Assembly: GCF_030649675.1 (NCBI RefSeq)
Contig: NZ_JAUTDR010000017.1
Span: 6,761-70,760, forward strand
Direction of reading: 5' to 3'
Source: Haliea sp. E1-2-M8
Lineage (GTDB): Bacteria > Pseudomonadota > Gammaproteobacteria > Pseudomonadales > Halieaceae
Length of the DNA stretch: 64,000 nt
The notes beneath the pieces were generated by a model, which saw nothing but the letters and a program-made list of their open reading frames with translations, searched no databases and was not told the DNA's origin. A program made the translations under genes and the position numbers. Positions 15,295 to 24,211 of the stretch are shown piece by piece. Within the stretch, counting starts at the first letter, position 1; each line of letters starts with the position of its first letter.

Positions 15295-17595
15295 TCAGAG
15301 GAACCTGTAGGAAACCTCTACCCCGTAGGTGCGCGGGTCGCCGGGGAAGTTGGCCACGGTGCCGAGGAAATCAGCGGTCCAGGCCTGGTCATACTCCTTG
15401 TCGAGAATATTGCGGCCCCACAGATACGCCGACCAGGACTCTGCTTCCAGGCCGATACGCCCGTTCAACAGCGAGTAGCTGTCCACCTCGCCCCAAACCA
15501 GGCTGCTGCCCGGGCGGGCGAAGGAAACATTGTCCTCGGTGGCGTAGAAGCTGTCGCTATAGGTCCAGTCGACGCGGGTTACCAGGTCCGCGTTCAGGGC
15601 CGCCAGCGGCAGGTTGTGTTGCACCGCCAGCGCTGAAGTCCACTCCGGCGCGTCGGGCAGTTTGTTGCCGGCCAGGTCGGCGCCCAGTCCAGCGGGGTTG
15701 CGCACGCTGGCGCCGCCCGGGAAGGAGTCGAACTCGGCGTCGTTATAGCCCATGGCCGCCTGCAGCATCAGGTTGTTGGTCGGGTACCAGGTAACTTCCG
15801 CTTCCAGCCCGCGGGAACTCACCTCCGCCGCGTTGCGGATGGTGATGGCGGAGGTGTTGTTTTCGAGTTGCACGAACTGGTTCAGCTGATAGTCCTCGAA
15901 GTCCATCTGGAAGGCCACCAGGTTATAGCGCAGGCGGTTCTCCAGAGCGGTGCCCTTGAGCCCGATTTCCCAGGCATCCACCGTCTCCTGATCGAAATCA
16001 ATACCCTCGCTGAGAGCGTTCTCGGAAACAAAGTCGACGTTGAAGCCACCGCTCTTGAAGGCCTCTGAGTACTTAACATACAGATTCGTGTCATCCCCCA
16101 GGGCATAGCTCAGGCTGATCATGGGGGAGAGGTCATCGTAGTCTTTCTTGTCCTGGAAGTTGGCTACGGTCTGGCCGTTGACAACGGGGCCGACCGCCAC
16201 CCCGAAGACCGCGGCACCGGGTACCTGGATGGGGCCGAGATCGACGATGTCGCCCACCAGGTCGAAGTCGACTTCACGCTCCTCGTCGGTATAGCGCAGG
16301 CCAAAACCGAGAGTCAGGCGCTCCGTGAGATCGAAGGTGCCATTGATGTAGGCCGCATAGCTGCGGGTATCGACATCGGCGAAGGTGCCAACGCCAGCGC
16401 CAGCGAAGGCGGCACCGAAGGGCGCCAGCGGTGGGGCCAGGCCCTGGAACACGATGCCGATATCCGGGCCGATGGTTACCTGGCGGCTGGAGACAGCCTT
16501 TTCGTCGTAGAGAAAGAGGCCAGCGACGTACTTCAGGCGCCCGCTATCGGGTGAAAACAGCTGGAACTCCTGGGTGGTTTGCTCATAGGCGTCGGGATAG
16601 TTCACGAACAGCATGTCGTTGAACGAGTGGTCGGTGTCCTGTCGGCGCTCGATGGAGGTATCGCGGTAGGCGGTAATGGACGCCAGGTTGTAGTCGCTGC
16701 CCAGATCGACATTGACCGTGGCAGACAAGCCCCAGATCTCCCGCTCTTCGTTGTTGTCAAAGTTGTTGTCGATATTGAAGCGGCCGGGGGAAGCAGTATT
16801 GGGTACGCTTCCGGACCAGTCTGAAATAGCGGCGCCGAAAAAGGAAACCCGCTCGGATTCCAGGTAATCGCCGGCGATATTGACATCGTAGTGTTCACCA
16901 CCGAAGGCAAACTGGGCGCGCATGGCTGTGCCGTCCTGCTCATTGTGGCGAGTGCCGGTAGTGACGTTCTTGATGAAGCCATCGCGGTTGTGGTCGACGA
17001 TGGAAAACCGCGCCGCGGCATCCTTGCCCAGGGGCAGGTTGCCGATGGCGGAGACGCGGTAGGAATCGTAGTTGCCCATTTCGCCGGTGACCAACAGTTC
17101 CTGCTCCCGGGAGGGCTTCCTGGTGATCAGGTTGATCGCACCGGCAACCGTGTTCTTGCCGAACAGCGTGCCCTGGGGGCCGCGGGCGACTTCGATGCGT
17201 TCAAGGTCGAGGATATCGAGGTTCTGGGCGGGAGACTGGCCCATGTAGACGCCGTCGACGTAAACCCCGGCCCGGGTATCGAAGCCGATATTGCGGGTAT
17301 TCGCCCCGACGCCGCGTATACGCACTGCGGTGGTGCTGTCGTTGCCACCGGAGATGCTCATGTTGGGGATGAACTCGGCGACTTCGCGCATCTGCCGCAC
17401 ACCGGTTTTCACGATGGCTTCGCTGCTCATGACCGCGATGGATATGGGCACATCGGTCAGGCTCTCAGTACGCTTCTGGGCCGTCACCACGACTTCCTCG
17501 AGCATGCCGCCGGCACGTTCCTGGGCGGCGGCATTGACCGACAGCACCAGCAGGGCTGCGAGTGTCAGGCGGGACGGGTTCAGTGAGCTTTGCAT
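15295..17595 (-). CDS. TonB-dependent outer-membrane receptor
   Basis: A 766-residue receptor. It has a signal peptide (residues 1-24, ending NAAAQ), a TonB-box-like EEVVVTAQKR, a plug domain with VRIRGVGANTRN, and ARGPQGTLFGKNTVAGAINL. A 22-strand-type barrel follows, ending YGVEVSYRFL with the terminal aromatic needed for barrel assembly. The sequence resembles the broad Sphingomonad/gammaproteobacterial class used for organic substrates rather than a characterised siderophore receptor; no iron-specific regulator or Fur box was recognised. AGGGGAA precedes the ATG. It is the first gene of a probable three-gene unit with the exported RidA-like protein and the acetylesterase-like hydrolase. 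Confidence 0.9.
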   Translation of the reverse strand: MQSSLNPSRLTLAALLVLSVNAAAQERAGGMLEEVVVTAQKRTESLTDVPISIAVMSSEAIVKTGVRQMREVAEFIPNMSISGGNDSTTAVRIRGVGANTRNIGFDTRAGVYVDGVYMGQSPAQNLDILDLERIEVARGPQGTLFGKNTVAGAINLITRKPSREQELLVTGEMGNYDSYRVSAIGNLPLGKDAAARFSIVDHNRDGFIKNVTTGTRHNEQDGTAMRAQFAFGGEHYDVNIAGDYLESERVSFFGAAISDWSGSVPNTASPGRFNIDNNFDNNEEREIWGLSATVNVDLGSDYNLASITAYRDTSIERRQDTDHSFNDMLFVNYPDAYEQTTQEFQLFSPDSGRLKYVAGLFLYDEKAVSSRQVTIGPDIGIVFQGLAPPLAPFGAAFAGAGVGTFADVDTRSYAAYINGTFDLTERLTLGFGLRYTDEEREVDFDLVGDIVDLGPIQVPGAAVFGVAVGPVVNGQTVANFQDKKDYDDLSPMISLSYALGDDTNLYVKYSEAFKSGGFNVDFVSENALSEGIDFDQETVDAWEIGLKGTALENRLRYNLVAFQMDFEDYQLNQFVQLENNTSAITIRNAAEVSSRGLEAEVTWYPTNNLMLQAAMGYNDAEFDSFPGGASVRNPAGLGADLAGNKLPDAPEWTSALAVQHNLPLAALNADLVTRVDWTYSDSFYATEDNVSFARPGSSLVWGEVDSYSLLNGRIGLEAESWSAYLWGRNILDKEYDQAWTADFLGTVANFPGDPRTYGVEVSYRFL

Positions 17596-17750
17596 GGTGT
17601 TCCCCTATAATGATTTTGCTGATGTGGGCAAGATGATTCTACCTCGGGGAGTTGGCTGTGGCTCGTTTATTCTGGCTGTGTCGTTGCCGTTCCCCGGTAT
17701 GATGGGGCTGGGACATGGTTATTGAGCTTACCCGGGGAGGAAAGCCTGCT

Positions 17751-20441
17751 ATGACGGACCCATGGCACAGCCGTGATGGCGTCGAGGTACTTGCCGATCT
17801 GGATAGCGATGCCCGGGGCCTGTCCCGGGAGGCGGCGGCCGAGCGCTTGCGCGATCACGGCCCGAATACCCTGCCGCTGCCGGCACGGCATGGCCTGATG
17901 CTGCGTTTCCTGCTCCACTTTCACAATATCCTGATCTATGTGTTGCTCGGGGCTGCCGTGGTCACGGCACTGCTGGGTCACTGGGTCGATACCGTGGTGA
18001 TCCTGGCGGTGGTCCTGCTGAACGCGGTGATCGGCCTGGTGCAGGAGGGCAAGGCCGAGAAGGCCATGGATGCCATCCGCCACATGCTGGCGCCAACGGC
18101 CGCGGTGCTTCGCGACGGCAAGCGCCAGAGCGTGCCCGGCGAGTCGCTGGTGCCCGGTGACATTGTTCTGCTCGAGTCAGGCGACAAGGTGCCGGCGGAC
18201 CTGCGCCTGCTGAAGGCCCGCGGTCTCGCCATCCAGGAGGCGATTCTGACCGGCGAGTCGGTGCCGGTTGAGAAGGGTATTGAGCCGGTTGCGGCGGCCG
18301 CGGTGGTGGGGGACAGGGCCTGCATGGCCTTCAGCGGTACCCTGGTGACGGCGGGCCAGGGTCAGGGTGTCGTGGTCGTGACCGGCGCCGATACCGAAAT
18401 CGGCCGCATCAGCAGCATGCTCACCCAGGTGGATGTGCTGACCACGCCGCTGGTGCGGCAGATGTCGATATTCTCCCGCTGGCTCACCATTTTCATTCTG
18501 GGACTGGCGGGCCTGATTCTCGCCTTCGGTCACTTTGTTCAGGGCCAGGATTTCAGCCAGCTGTTCACCGCGGTGGTGGGGCTGTCCGTGGCGGCGATTC
18601 CCGAAGGCTTACCGGCGGTCTTGACGGTGACTCTGGCGATTGGCGTGCAGGCCATGGCCCGCCAGCACGCCATCGTGCGCAGGCTGCCGGCGATTGAAAC
18701 CCTGGGTTCAGTGTCGGTGATCTGCAGCGACAAGACCGGCACCCTGACCCGCAATGAAATGATGGTGGCGGCGGCGAGCGTTCCCGGAGCTGATTTTGTG
18801 GTGGAGGGCTCCGGTTATGAACCGGCCGGTGAAGTCGGTGGCGACACCGGTGGTGCCGACCCGAAACGCCTGCAGCACCTGGCCCGGGTAGCCGCGCTCT
18901 GCAACGACGCGGCCTTGCACCGGCAGGAGGGTGCCTGGCAGGCCGAAGGGGATCCGATGGAGGCGGCCCTGCTGGCCTTTGCCGGCAAGCTGGGCCTCAA
19001 CCAGGAGGAAACGCACGCCAGCTGGGTACGCACCGACCTGATACCCTTCGATACCCGGCACCGGTTCATGGCCACCCTAAATCACGACCATGACCACCAC
19101 GCCTGCGTGCACGTGAAGGGCGCACCGGAAACCATTTTTGGCTTCTGTAGCGAGCAGCGTGCCCCGGACGGCTCGACCATGCCCTTCGACCACGATGCCT
19201 GGCACGCCCGGGCTGAGGTACTGGCGAAGCAGGGGCAGCGTGTTCTGGCGCTGGCGTCGGTGGCCGTGGCGGAGGAAAAAACTGCCCTGGACTTCGATGA
19301 TGTAGAAAGCGGTCTGGTGCTGGAGGGCGTGGTTGGCCTCATCGACCCGCCGCGGCCGGAGGCCATCGCCGCTGTTGCGGCCTGCGCCGGTGCCGGCATC
19401 AGGGTGAAAATGATTACCGGCGATCACGCCGGCACTGCCGCCGCCATTGGCCGCCAGATAGGCCTGGAAAATGCCGATCGGGTGCTGACCGGTGTCGAAC
19501 TCGATGAGCTGAATGATGCCGAGCTGGCCGCGCGGGTATTGGATACCGATGTCTTCGCCCGCACCAGCCCCGAGCACAAGCTGCGCCTGGTCAAAGCCCT
19601 GCAGAGCCACGGCAAGGTGGTGGCCATGACCGGCGACGGCGTCAACGATGCCCCGGCGCTGAAGCGCGCCGACGCCGGTATCGCCATGGGCCTGGGCGGC
19701 AGTGAGGCGGCCAAGGAAGCCGCCGAGCTGGTGCTGGTGGACGATAACTTCGCCACCATTGTCGATGCGGTGCGCGCCGGTCGTACGGTATACGACAACC
19801 TGAAGAAGGTCATCGCTTTCCTGCTGCCGGTAAACGGGGGTGAATCCCTGAGCCTGTTGCTGGCAATTCTGTTTGGTCTGACCCTGCCGATCACCGCGGC
19901 CCAGATCCTGTGGGTGAACATGGTCAGCTCGGTGGCCCTGGCCATGGCTCTGGCCTTTGAACCCACCGAACCCAATACACTCAAGCGGCCGCCCCGGGAT
20001 CCGGCGAGCGCTATCCTTTCCCGTGGTCTGATCGTGCGCATTGTGTTGGTATCGCTGCTGTTCTGCGCCGGCGTGTTCGGCCAGTTCTGGCTGGCGCTGG
20101 CCCAGGATCTGCCGCTGGAGACGGCCCGCACCATGGCGGTTAATACCCTGGTGGTAATGGAGATTTTCTACCTCTTCAGTGTGCGCTACGCCTACGGTTC
20201 CTCCCTCAGCCTGGAAGGAGTGAAGGGGACCCGGGCGGTGTGGGTGGCGCTGCTGGTGGTGACGGGATTGCAGCTCGCCTTTACCTACCTGCCGTGGCTG
20301 GCCATGTGGTTCGAGGCGCAGCCGCTGGGGTTGGCGCAGTCAGTACAGGTGCTCGCCGTGGGTGTGGTCATGTTGCTGCTGTTGGAAGCGGGCAAGGCGA
20401 CACAGGCACGGCTGGCTACCCTTGAGGCTCATGGCGCGTAG
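17751..20441 (+). CDS. P-type cation-transporting ATPase (type II, Ca2+-like)
   Basis: An 896-residue P-type ATPase. In order: an N-terminal cation ATPase domain (DARGLSREAAAERLRDHGPN), an actuator domain with ILTGESVPVEKG, the membrane motif PEGLPAVLT typical of type-II pumps, the phosphorylation site ICSDKTGTLT, the nucleotide-binding domain with VKGAPE, the hinge MTGDGVNDAPALKRADAGIAMG, and C-terminal membrane segments. PEGLP plus the late NMVSSVALAMALAFEP point to the PMCA/SERCA or Na+/K+-type group; ion specificity is not settled. The ATG at 17751 is chosen because GGGGAGGAAA lies about seven bases upstream; an in-frame ATG at 17715 lacks one. Monocistronic, divergent from the TonB receptor. 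Confidence 0.9.
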   Translation: MTDPWHSRDGVEVLADLDSDARGLSREAAAERLRDHGPNTLPLPARHGLMLRFLLHFHNILIYVLLGAAVVTALLGHWVDTVVILAVVLLNAVIGLVQEGKAEKAMDAIRHMLAPTAAVLRDGKRQSVPGESLVPGDIVLLESGDKVPADLRLLKARGLAIQEAILTGESVPVEKGIEPVAAAAVVGDRACMAFSGTLVTAGQGQGVVVVTGADTEIGRISSMLTQVDVLTTPLVRQMSIFSRWLTIFILGLAGLILAFGHFVQGQDFSQLFTAVVGLSVAAIPEGLPAVLTVTLAIGVQAMARQHAIVRRLPAIETLGSVSVICSDKTGTLTRNEMMVAAASVPGADFVVEGSGYEPAGEVGGDTGGADPKRLQHLARVAALCNDAALHRQEGAWQAEGDPMEAALLAFAGKLGLNQEETHASWVRTDLIPFDTRHRFMATLNHDHDHHACVHVKGAPETIFGFCSEQRAPDGSTMPFDHDAWHARAEVLAKQGQRVLALASVAVAEEKTALDFDDVESGLVLEGVVGLIDPPRPEAIAAVAACAGAGIRVKMITGDHAGTAAAIGRQIGLENADRVLTGVELDELNDAELAARVLDTDVFARTSPEHKLRLVKALQSHGKVVAMTGDGVNDAPALKRADAGIAMGLGGSEAAKEAAELVLVDDNFATIVDAVRAGRTVYDNLKKVIAFLLPVNGGESLSLLLAILFGLTLPITAAQILWVNMVSSVALAMALAFEPTEPNTLKRPPRDPASAILSRGLIVRIVLVSLLFCAGVFGQFWLALAQDLPLETARTMAVNTLVVMEIFYLFSVRYAYGSSLSLEGVKGTRAVWVALLVVTGLQLAFTYLPWLAMWFEAQPLGLAQSVQVLAVGVVMLLLLEAGKATQARLATLEAHGA

Positions 20442-20545
20442 CAGAGTTGGCCGTCAGTCAGTGATTTCCCCGCTCACGATGCCGTTTCCGGCGCCCAGAC
20501 CCGACAGCCCGTTGTTGCACTGCAGGGTGTATAGCGTTTCCAGAG

Positions 20546-21241
20546 TTAGTTGGGGAACGTAATCATCACCTTGGCGGAACGCTCCTTGTCCCTGGCAGTC
20601 GCGAATGCCTCCATGAACTGGTCGAAGCGGTAGCGATGGCTGATCATGGGCACCACATCAAGTTTGCGCGCGATCAGCAGCGCCAGTACGTCGTGGAACT
20701 CGGTGGGGTAGGCCAGCGAGGTGGTAATGGTCACTTCCTTGGCCAGCGCGGTCTGGAAATCCACGGCCACCGGTTCGTGATGGACCGCGATCACCACCAG
20801 CCTGGCGTGCAGCGGCGCGAGTGCGATGGCGTCGGGGATGACCCGCGCAGCGCCGGAGACTTCGATGAATGTGTCGGTGTGCACCACGGGCCAGCCGTAG
20901 AGAGTTCCCGCGCCGTGCGCCTCGCCCAGGGCCTGGCGGACATCGACCCTGGCAGGGTTCAAAGCGGCCTTTGCGCCCAGGGCACGAGCCCGCTCCAGGC
21001 GCTGTTCGGACATGTCAAAAACCACGACGTCCTCGACGCCGCGCTGGCGCAGGAACAGCACCACGCCGAGCCCGATGGGGCCGGCACCGAACACCACGAC
21101 TCGGCTGCTGGGCTCGACTTTGGCGCGATTGACACCATGCAGCGCGACAGAGAGGGGTTCGGTAAGGGCCGCCTCCTCGAATGACAGTGACTCGGGGATG
21201 GGCAACACATGCTCGCCCGGGGTGACTTCCTTGACCGGCAC
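20546..21241 (-). pseudogene. N-terminally truncated zinc-type alcohol dehydrogenase
   Basis: An open frame of 231 residues corresponds only to the C-terminal two thirds of a medium-chain dehydrogenase. It begins at the linker (LPIPESLSFEEAALTEPLSV), contains the Rossmann motif VVVFGAGPIGLG and ends normally (DKERSAKVMITFPN). The GroES-like catalytic domain, about 110 residues with the zinc-binding Cys and His residues, is missing. The 100 bases upstream encode nothing similar in any minus frame. The break lies beside the DUF3604 promoter, consistent with a deletion or rearrangement that removed the 5' part. It might still be translated from ATG 21241 but should not have dehydrogenase activity. 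Confidence 0.65.
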
Positions 21242-21347
21242 TGTCCGACGACCTTTTCAACCGCTGGTATAAAGGTTCAGTCCCGGATACGTTGGACCAG
21301 AGCCTTTGCGGGAGTATGTTCAGTGGATTATCAGGGAGGTAAATCTC

Positions 21348-23261
21348 GTGCACGAATCAAGGGTATACAGAACCCGGTTGTCGGCGATCATGTTCGCGCT
21401 GCTAACTCTGGCTGGCTGCGATCAACCGGGCTGCACTCCGTCGGAACATCCAGTCCCTAAGCTGGTTGCGCTGTCTGCTTCCGCAGCTGAGGAACAACCC
21501 GCGCCCGTGCACTCTGCTGTGCCCCGTTATCCCGAGCACATTGCACTGTTTGGTGAACTGCACGTGCACACCATGAATTCGCCCGATGCCTTCATGATGA
21601 ACGTCCGGGTGGGGCCTGAGGAGGCCTATCGCTATGCCCGCGGCGAGGCCATAGCGCATGTCAGCGGTGACAAGGTGCAGCTGAGCCAGCCGCTGGACTT
21701 CCTCGCGGTCACCGATCACTCCGAGTACATGGGTATCCTGCCGCAGCTATTCGATCCGGACAGCGAACTTGCGTCCCTGGAGGTCGCACAGGCCCTCACC
21801 TCGGGCGATGGCGCCGCGCGCCAGGAGGCGCTGCTGGGGGTGTTGATGACCATGGGTGCGGGCACTCCGATTCCCAGCCTGGTGGAACCCGAGCTGAGGT
21901 ACGGTATCTGGCAGGAGTATGTGCAGCTGGCGGAACGTTTCTATCGCCCCGGCGAGTTCACCACGCTGGTCGGTTATGAATGGACCTCCTCCGGGGCCCT
22001 GGACGAGGTCAACCTGCATCGCAATGTGATCTTCCGCAGCAGCAATGTGCCCGACAAACCCTTTTCCAGCTTTGACAGTGTCGACCCCCGGGACCTGTGG
22101 CAGTGGCTGGACCAGCAGCGCGAGGCCGGGATCGAAGCTCTGGCGATTTCGCACAATTCCAACCTCAGCAACGGCCTGATGTTCCCGGATTCGGTCGCCT
22201 TTGACGGGGCACCGCTGGATGCCGGGTACGCCGAGCTGCGCCAGCGCAACGAACCGCTGGTGGAAATCACCCAGATCAAGGGCAGTTCCGAAACCCATCC
22301 GCTGCTGTCCCCCAATGACGAGTGGGCCGGTTTCGAGATCCTCGGCGATCTGCTGGGCGGACGCGGCACCGTGGGCGAGGTGCGGGGCAGCTACGTCCGC
22401 GACGCCTGGCTGACCGGGCTGCAGCTGGAGGCCGCCGCCGGCTTCAACCCCTACCGGTTCGGGGTGATCGGTGCCAGTGACGGCCACAATGCCAGCTCGC
22501 CGGTCGAGGAAGACAACTATCACGGCAAGATCGGCGTCGCCGACGGCACACCGGAACAGCGGCGCGGCGGCAGTTTCATCAACAAGGAACACGTAAAATA
22601 CAGTGCCTCGGGCCTGGCGGGAGTCTGGGCCGAGAGCAATACCCGCGAGGCGATTTTCGATGCCCTCGCCCGTCGGGAGGTCTTTGCCACCAGTGGCCCC
22701 CGGATCAAGGTCCGGTTTTTTGGCGGCTGGGAGTGGCCGGAGGATATCCTCGAACGACACGATGCCGTGAGTCTCGCCTATGCGGGCGGCGCCGCCATGG
22801 GCGCGGATCTCCCGGACCGCAACGACGTGGCCGCGGCGCCCCAGTTTCTGGTCTGGGCGATGAAGGATCCGGCCAGTGCCTGGCTGCAGCGGGTGCAGGT
22901 GATCAAGGGCTGGGTCGAGGAGGGCGAAACGCAGGAGCAGGTGTATGACGTGGCCTGTTCCGATGGGCTGGAGCCGGATCCCGCCTCCCACCGCTGTCCG
23001 GACAACGGCGCCCGGGTGTCGCTGACCACCTGTGATATCTCTCGCGACAAGGGGGCCACGGAGTTGCATACCCTGTGGCGCGACCCTGATTTCAAACCGG
23101 AGCAGGCTGCGTTTTACTACGTTCGTGTGCTGGAAAACCCCACCTGCCGCTGGAGCACCTGGGACAGCCTGCGCACGGGCCTGCCGCTATCGGAGTCGGT
23201 GCCGCCGACCTTGCAGGAACGGGCCTATACTTCACCGATCTGGTATCGACCCCGGGGATAA
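21348..23261 (+). CDS. DUF3604 lipoprotein
   Basis: A 637-residue protein. The N-terminus is a lipoprotein signal (RLSAIMFALLTLAGC; the Cys is the lipidation site). The mature part is a DUF3604 domain with PHP-like metal-binding motifs: GELHVHTMNSPDA, DFLAVTDHSEYMG, ISHNSNLSNG and GVIGASDGHNASS. These suggest a metallohydrolase of unknown substrate. GTG at 21348 is chosen because GGGAGGT lies seven bases upstream; a TTG at 21306 would add 14 non-signal-like residues. It is followed after 43 bases by a PhyH dioxygenase on the same strand. DUF3604 genes commonly occur in catabolic gene clusters; periplasmic or outer-membrane location is expected. Confidence 0.8.
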   Translation: MHESRVYRTRLSAIMFALLTLAGCDQPGCTPSEHPVPKLVALSASAAEEQPAPVHSAVPRYPEHIALFGELHVHTMNSPDAFMMNVRVGPEEAYRYARGEAIAHVSGDKVQLSQPLDFLAVTDHSEYMGILPQLFDPDSELASLEVAQALTSGDGAARQEALLGVLMTMGAGTPIPSLVEPELRYGIWQEYVQLAERFYRPGEFTTLVGYEWTSSGALDEVNLHRNVIFRSSNVPDKPFSSFDSVDPRDLWQWLDQQREAGIEALAISHNSNLSNGLMFPDSVAFDGAPLDAGYAELRQRNEPLVEITQIKGSSETHPLLSPNDEWAGFEILGDLLGGRGTVGEVRGSYVRDAWLTGLQLEAAAGFNPYRFGVIGASDGHNASSPVEEDNYHGKIGVADGTPEQRRGGSFINKEHVKYSASGLAGVWAESNTREAIFDALARREVFATSGPRIKVRFFGGWEWPEDILERHDAVSLAYAGGAAMGADLPDRNDVAAAPQFLVWAMKDPASAWLQRVQVIKGWVEEGETQEQVYDVACSDGLEPDPASHRCPDNGARVSLTTCDISRDKGATELHTLWRDPDFKPEQAAFYYVRVLENPTCRWSTWDSLRTGLPLSESVPPTLQERAYTSPIWYRPRG

Positions 23262-23304
23262 AGGGCTTTCGCAGCTCAACCTCAGGCAAGCGGTGGGGGC
23301 GTTT

Positions 23305-24180
23305 ATGAACGACAAGGTTTTGCTGAGACTGCCCTCCGAAGAGGAGGTCACTGCGTTCTGGGAGGACGGGGTAGTATGCCTGCGCGGCGTGCTCAACCCT
23401 GCTTTCGTCCTGGCTATGGCCCCCGCGGTCGACCGCCTGGTACAGGAGTCGATCGGCGGTACCATGTACGACATGTCCGCCATGGGGGCGGAAATCGCCA
23501 GCACCGGCGGCGATGTGCTGACCGACGGGCGTCAGGGCCGCGGCCGCTTTGTGTCTGGCACTGACCACTGGCGGGTTGACGCGGGATGTCGGGCCTTCGC
23601 CCTGAATCCCGGTATCGGTGCGATCGGCGCGCGCCTGTTGCGCTCGCACAAGGTCAATATGTGGGAGGACAGCGTACTGGTGAAGGAGCCGGATACCGCC
23701 GAGCGCACCGCCTGGCACCAGGACTTGTCCTACTTTCACGTGCGCGGGGAGCAGGTCTGCACCACCTGGATCCCGCTCGATGTCGCCGACGCCGAGACCG
23801 GTGCCATGAGCTTTGTGCGGGGCTCCCATCGCTGGCAGGGCCAGTACCGGCCCAACTGGTTCGTATCCAACCTGCCGATGCCGGGCACCGAGGGTGAGGT
23901 GATTCCGGATATCGAGGCGTTGGCGGCCGCCGGCGAGGTCGAGGTCGTGCAGTTTGATCTTGGCCCCGGTGACATGACGGTGCACCACGCCCGCACCCTG
24001 CACGCCGCGGGCGGCAACCTGAGCCCCAGCCGACGGCGGCGGGCTATCAGCCTGCGCTACTGCGGTGACGACGTGGTCTATTATTTCCGCGCGGGTGCGC
24101 CGCGCAAGCCACACCATGAATTCGTCCGCGAGGGCGACGTGCTCGACGGTCCCGATTGCCCGGTGGTCTGGCCGGTCTGA
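23305..24180 (+). CDS. phytanoyl-CoA dioxygenase (PhyH) family protein
   Basis: A 291-residue Fe(II)/2-oxoglutarate dioxygenase. The iron triad is readable: His138 and Asp140 in WHQDLSYFH, and a distal His (probably His233 in TLHAAGGN). Arg246 in RRRRAISLRY would hold 2-oxoglutarate. GAMSFVRGSHRW is a family-typical strand region. The family hydroxylates diverse lipids and small molecules, so the substrate cannot be named. ATG 23305 is the first methionine after the DUF3604 stop and starts the conserved PSEEEVTAFWEDG region; the ribosome site is G-rich (GGTGGGGGCG). Probably co-transcribed with DUF3604. Confidence 0.85.
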   Translation: MNDKVLLRLPSEEEVTAFWEDGVVCLRGVLNPAFVLAMAPAVDRLVQESIGGTMYDMSAMGAEIASTGGDVLTDGRQGRGRFVSGTDHWRVDAGCRAFALNPGIGAIGARLLRSHKVNMWEDSVLVKEPDTAERTAWHQDLSYFHVRGEQVCTTWIPLDVADAETGAMSFVRGSHRWQGQYRPNWFVSNLPMPGTEGEVIPDIEALAAAGEVEVVQFDLGPGDMTVHHARTLHAAGGNLSPSRRRRAISLRYCGDDVVYYFRAGAPRKPHHEFVREGDVLDGPDCPVVWPV

Positions 24181-24211
24181 GAAAATCCCGCTACCGGCCC
24201 GGACCAACAGG

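Noticed and set aside
21747-23069. Plus/minus overlapping open frames opposite DUF3604
   Set aside because: DUF3604 motifs are clear on the plus strand; the opposing frame is a high-GC shadow.
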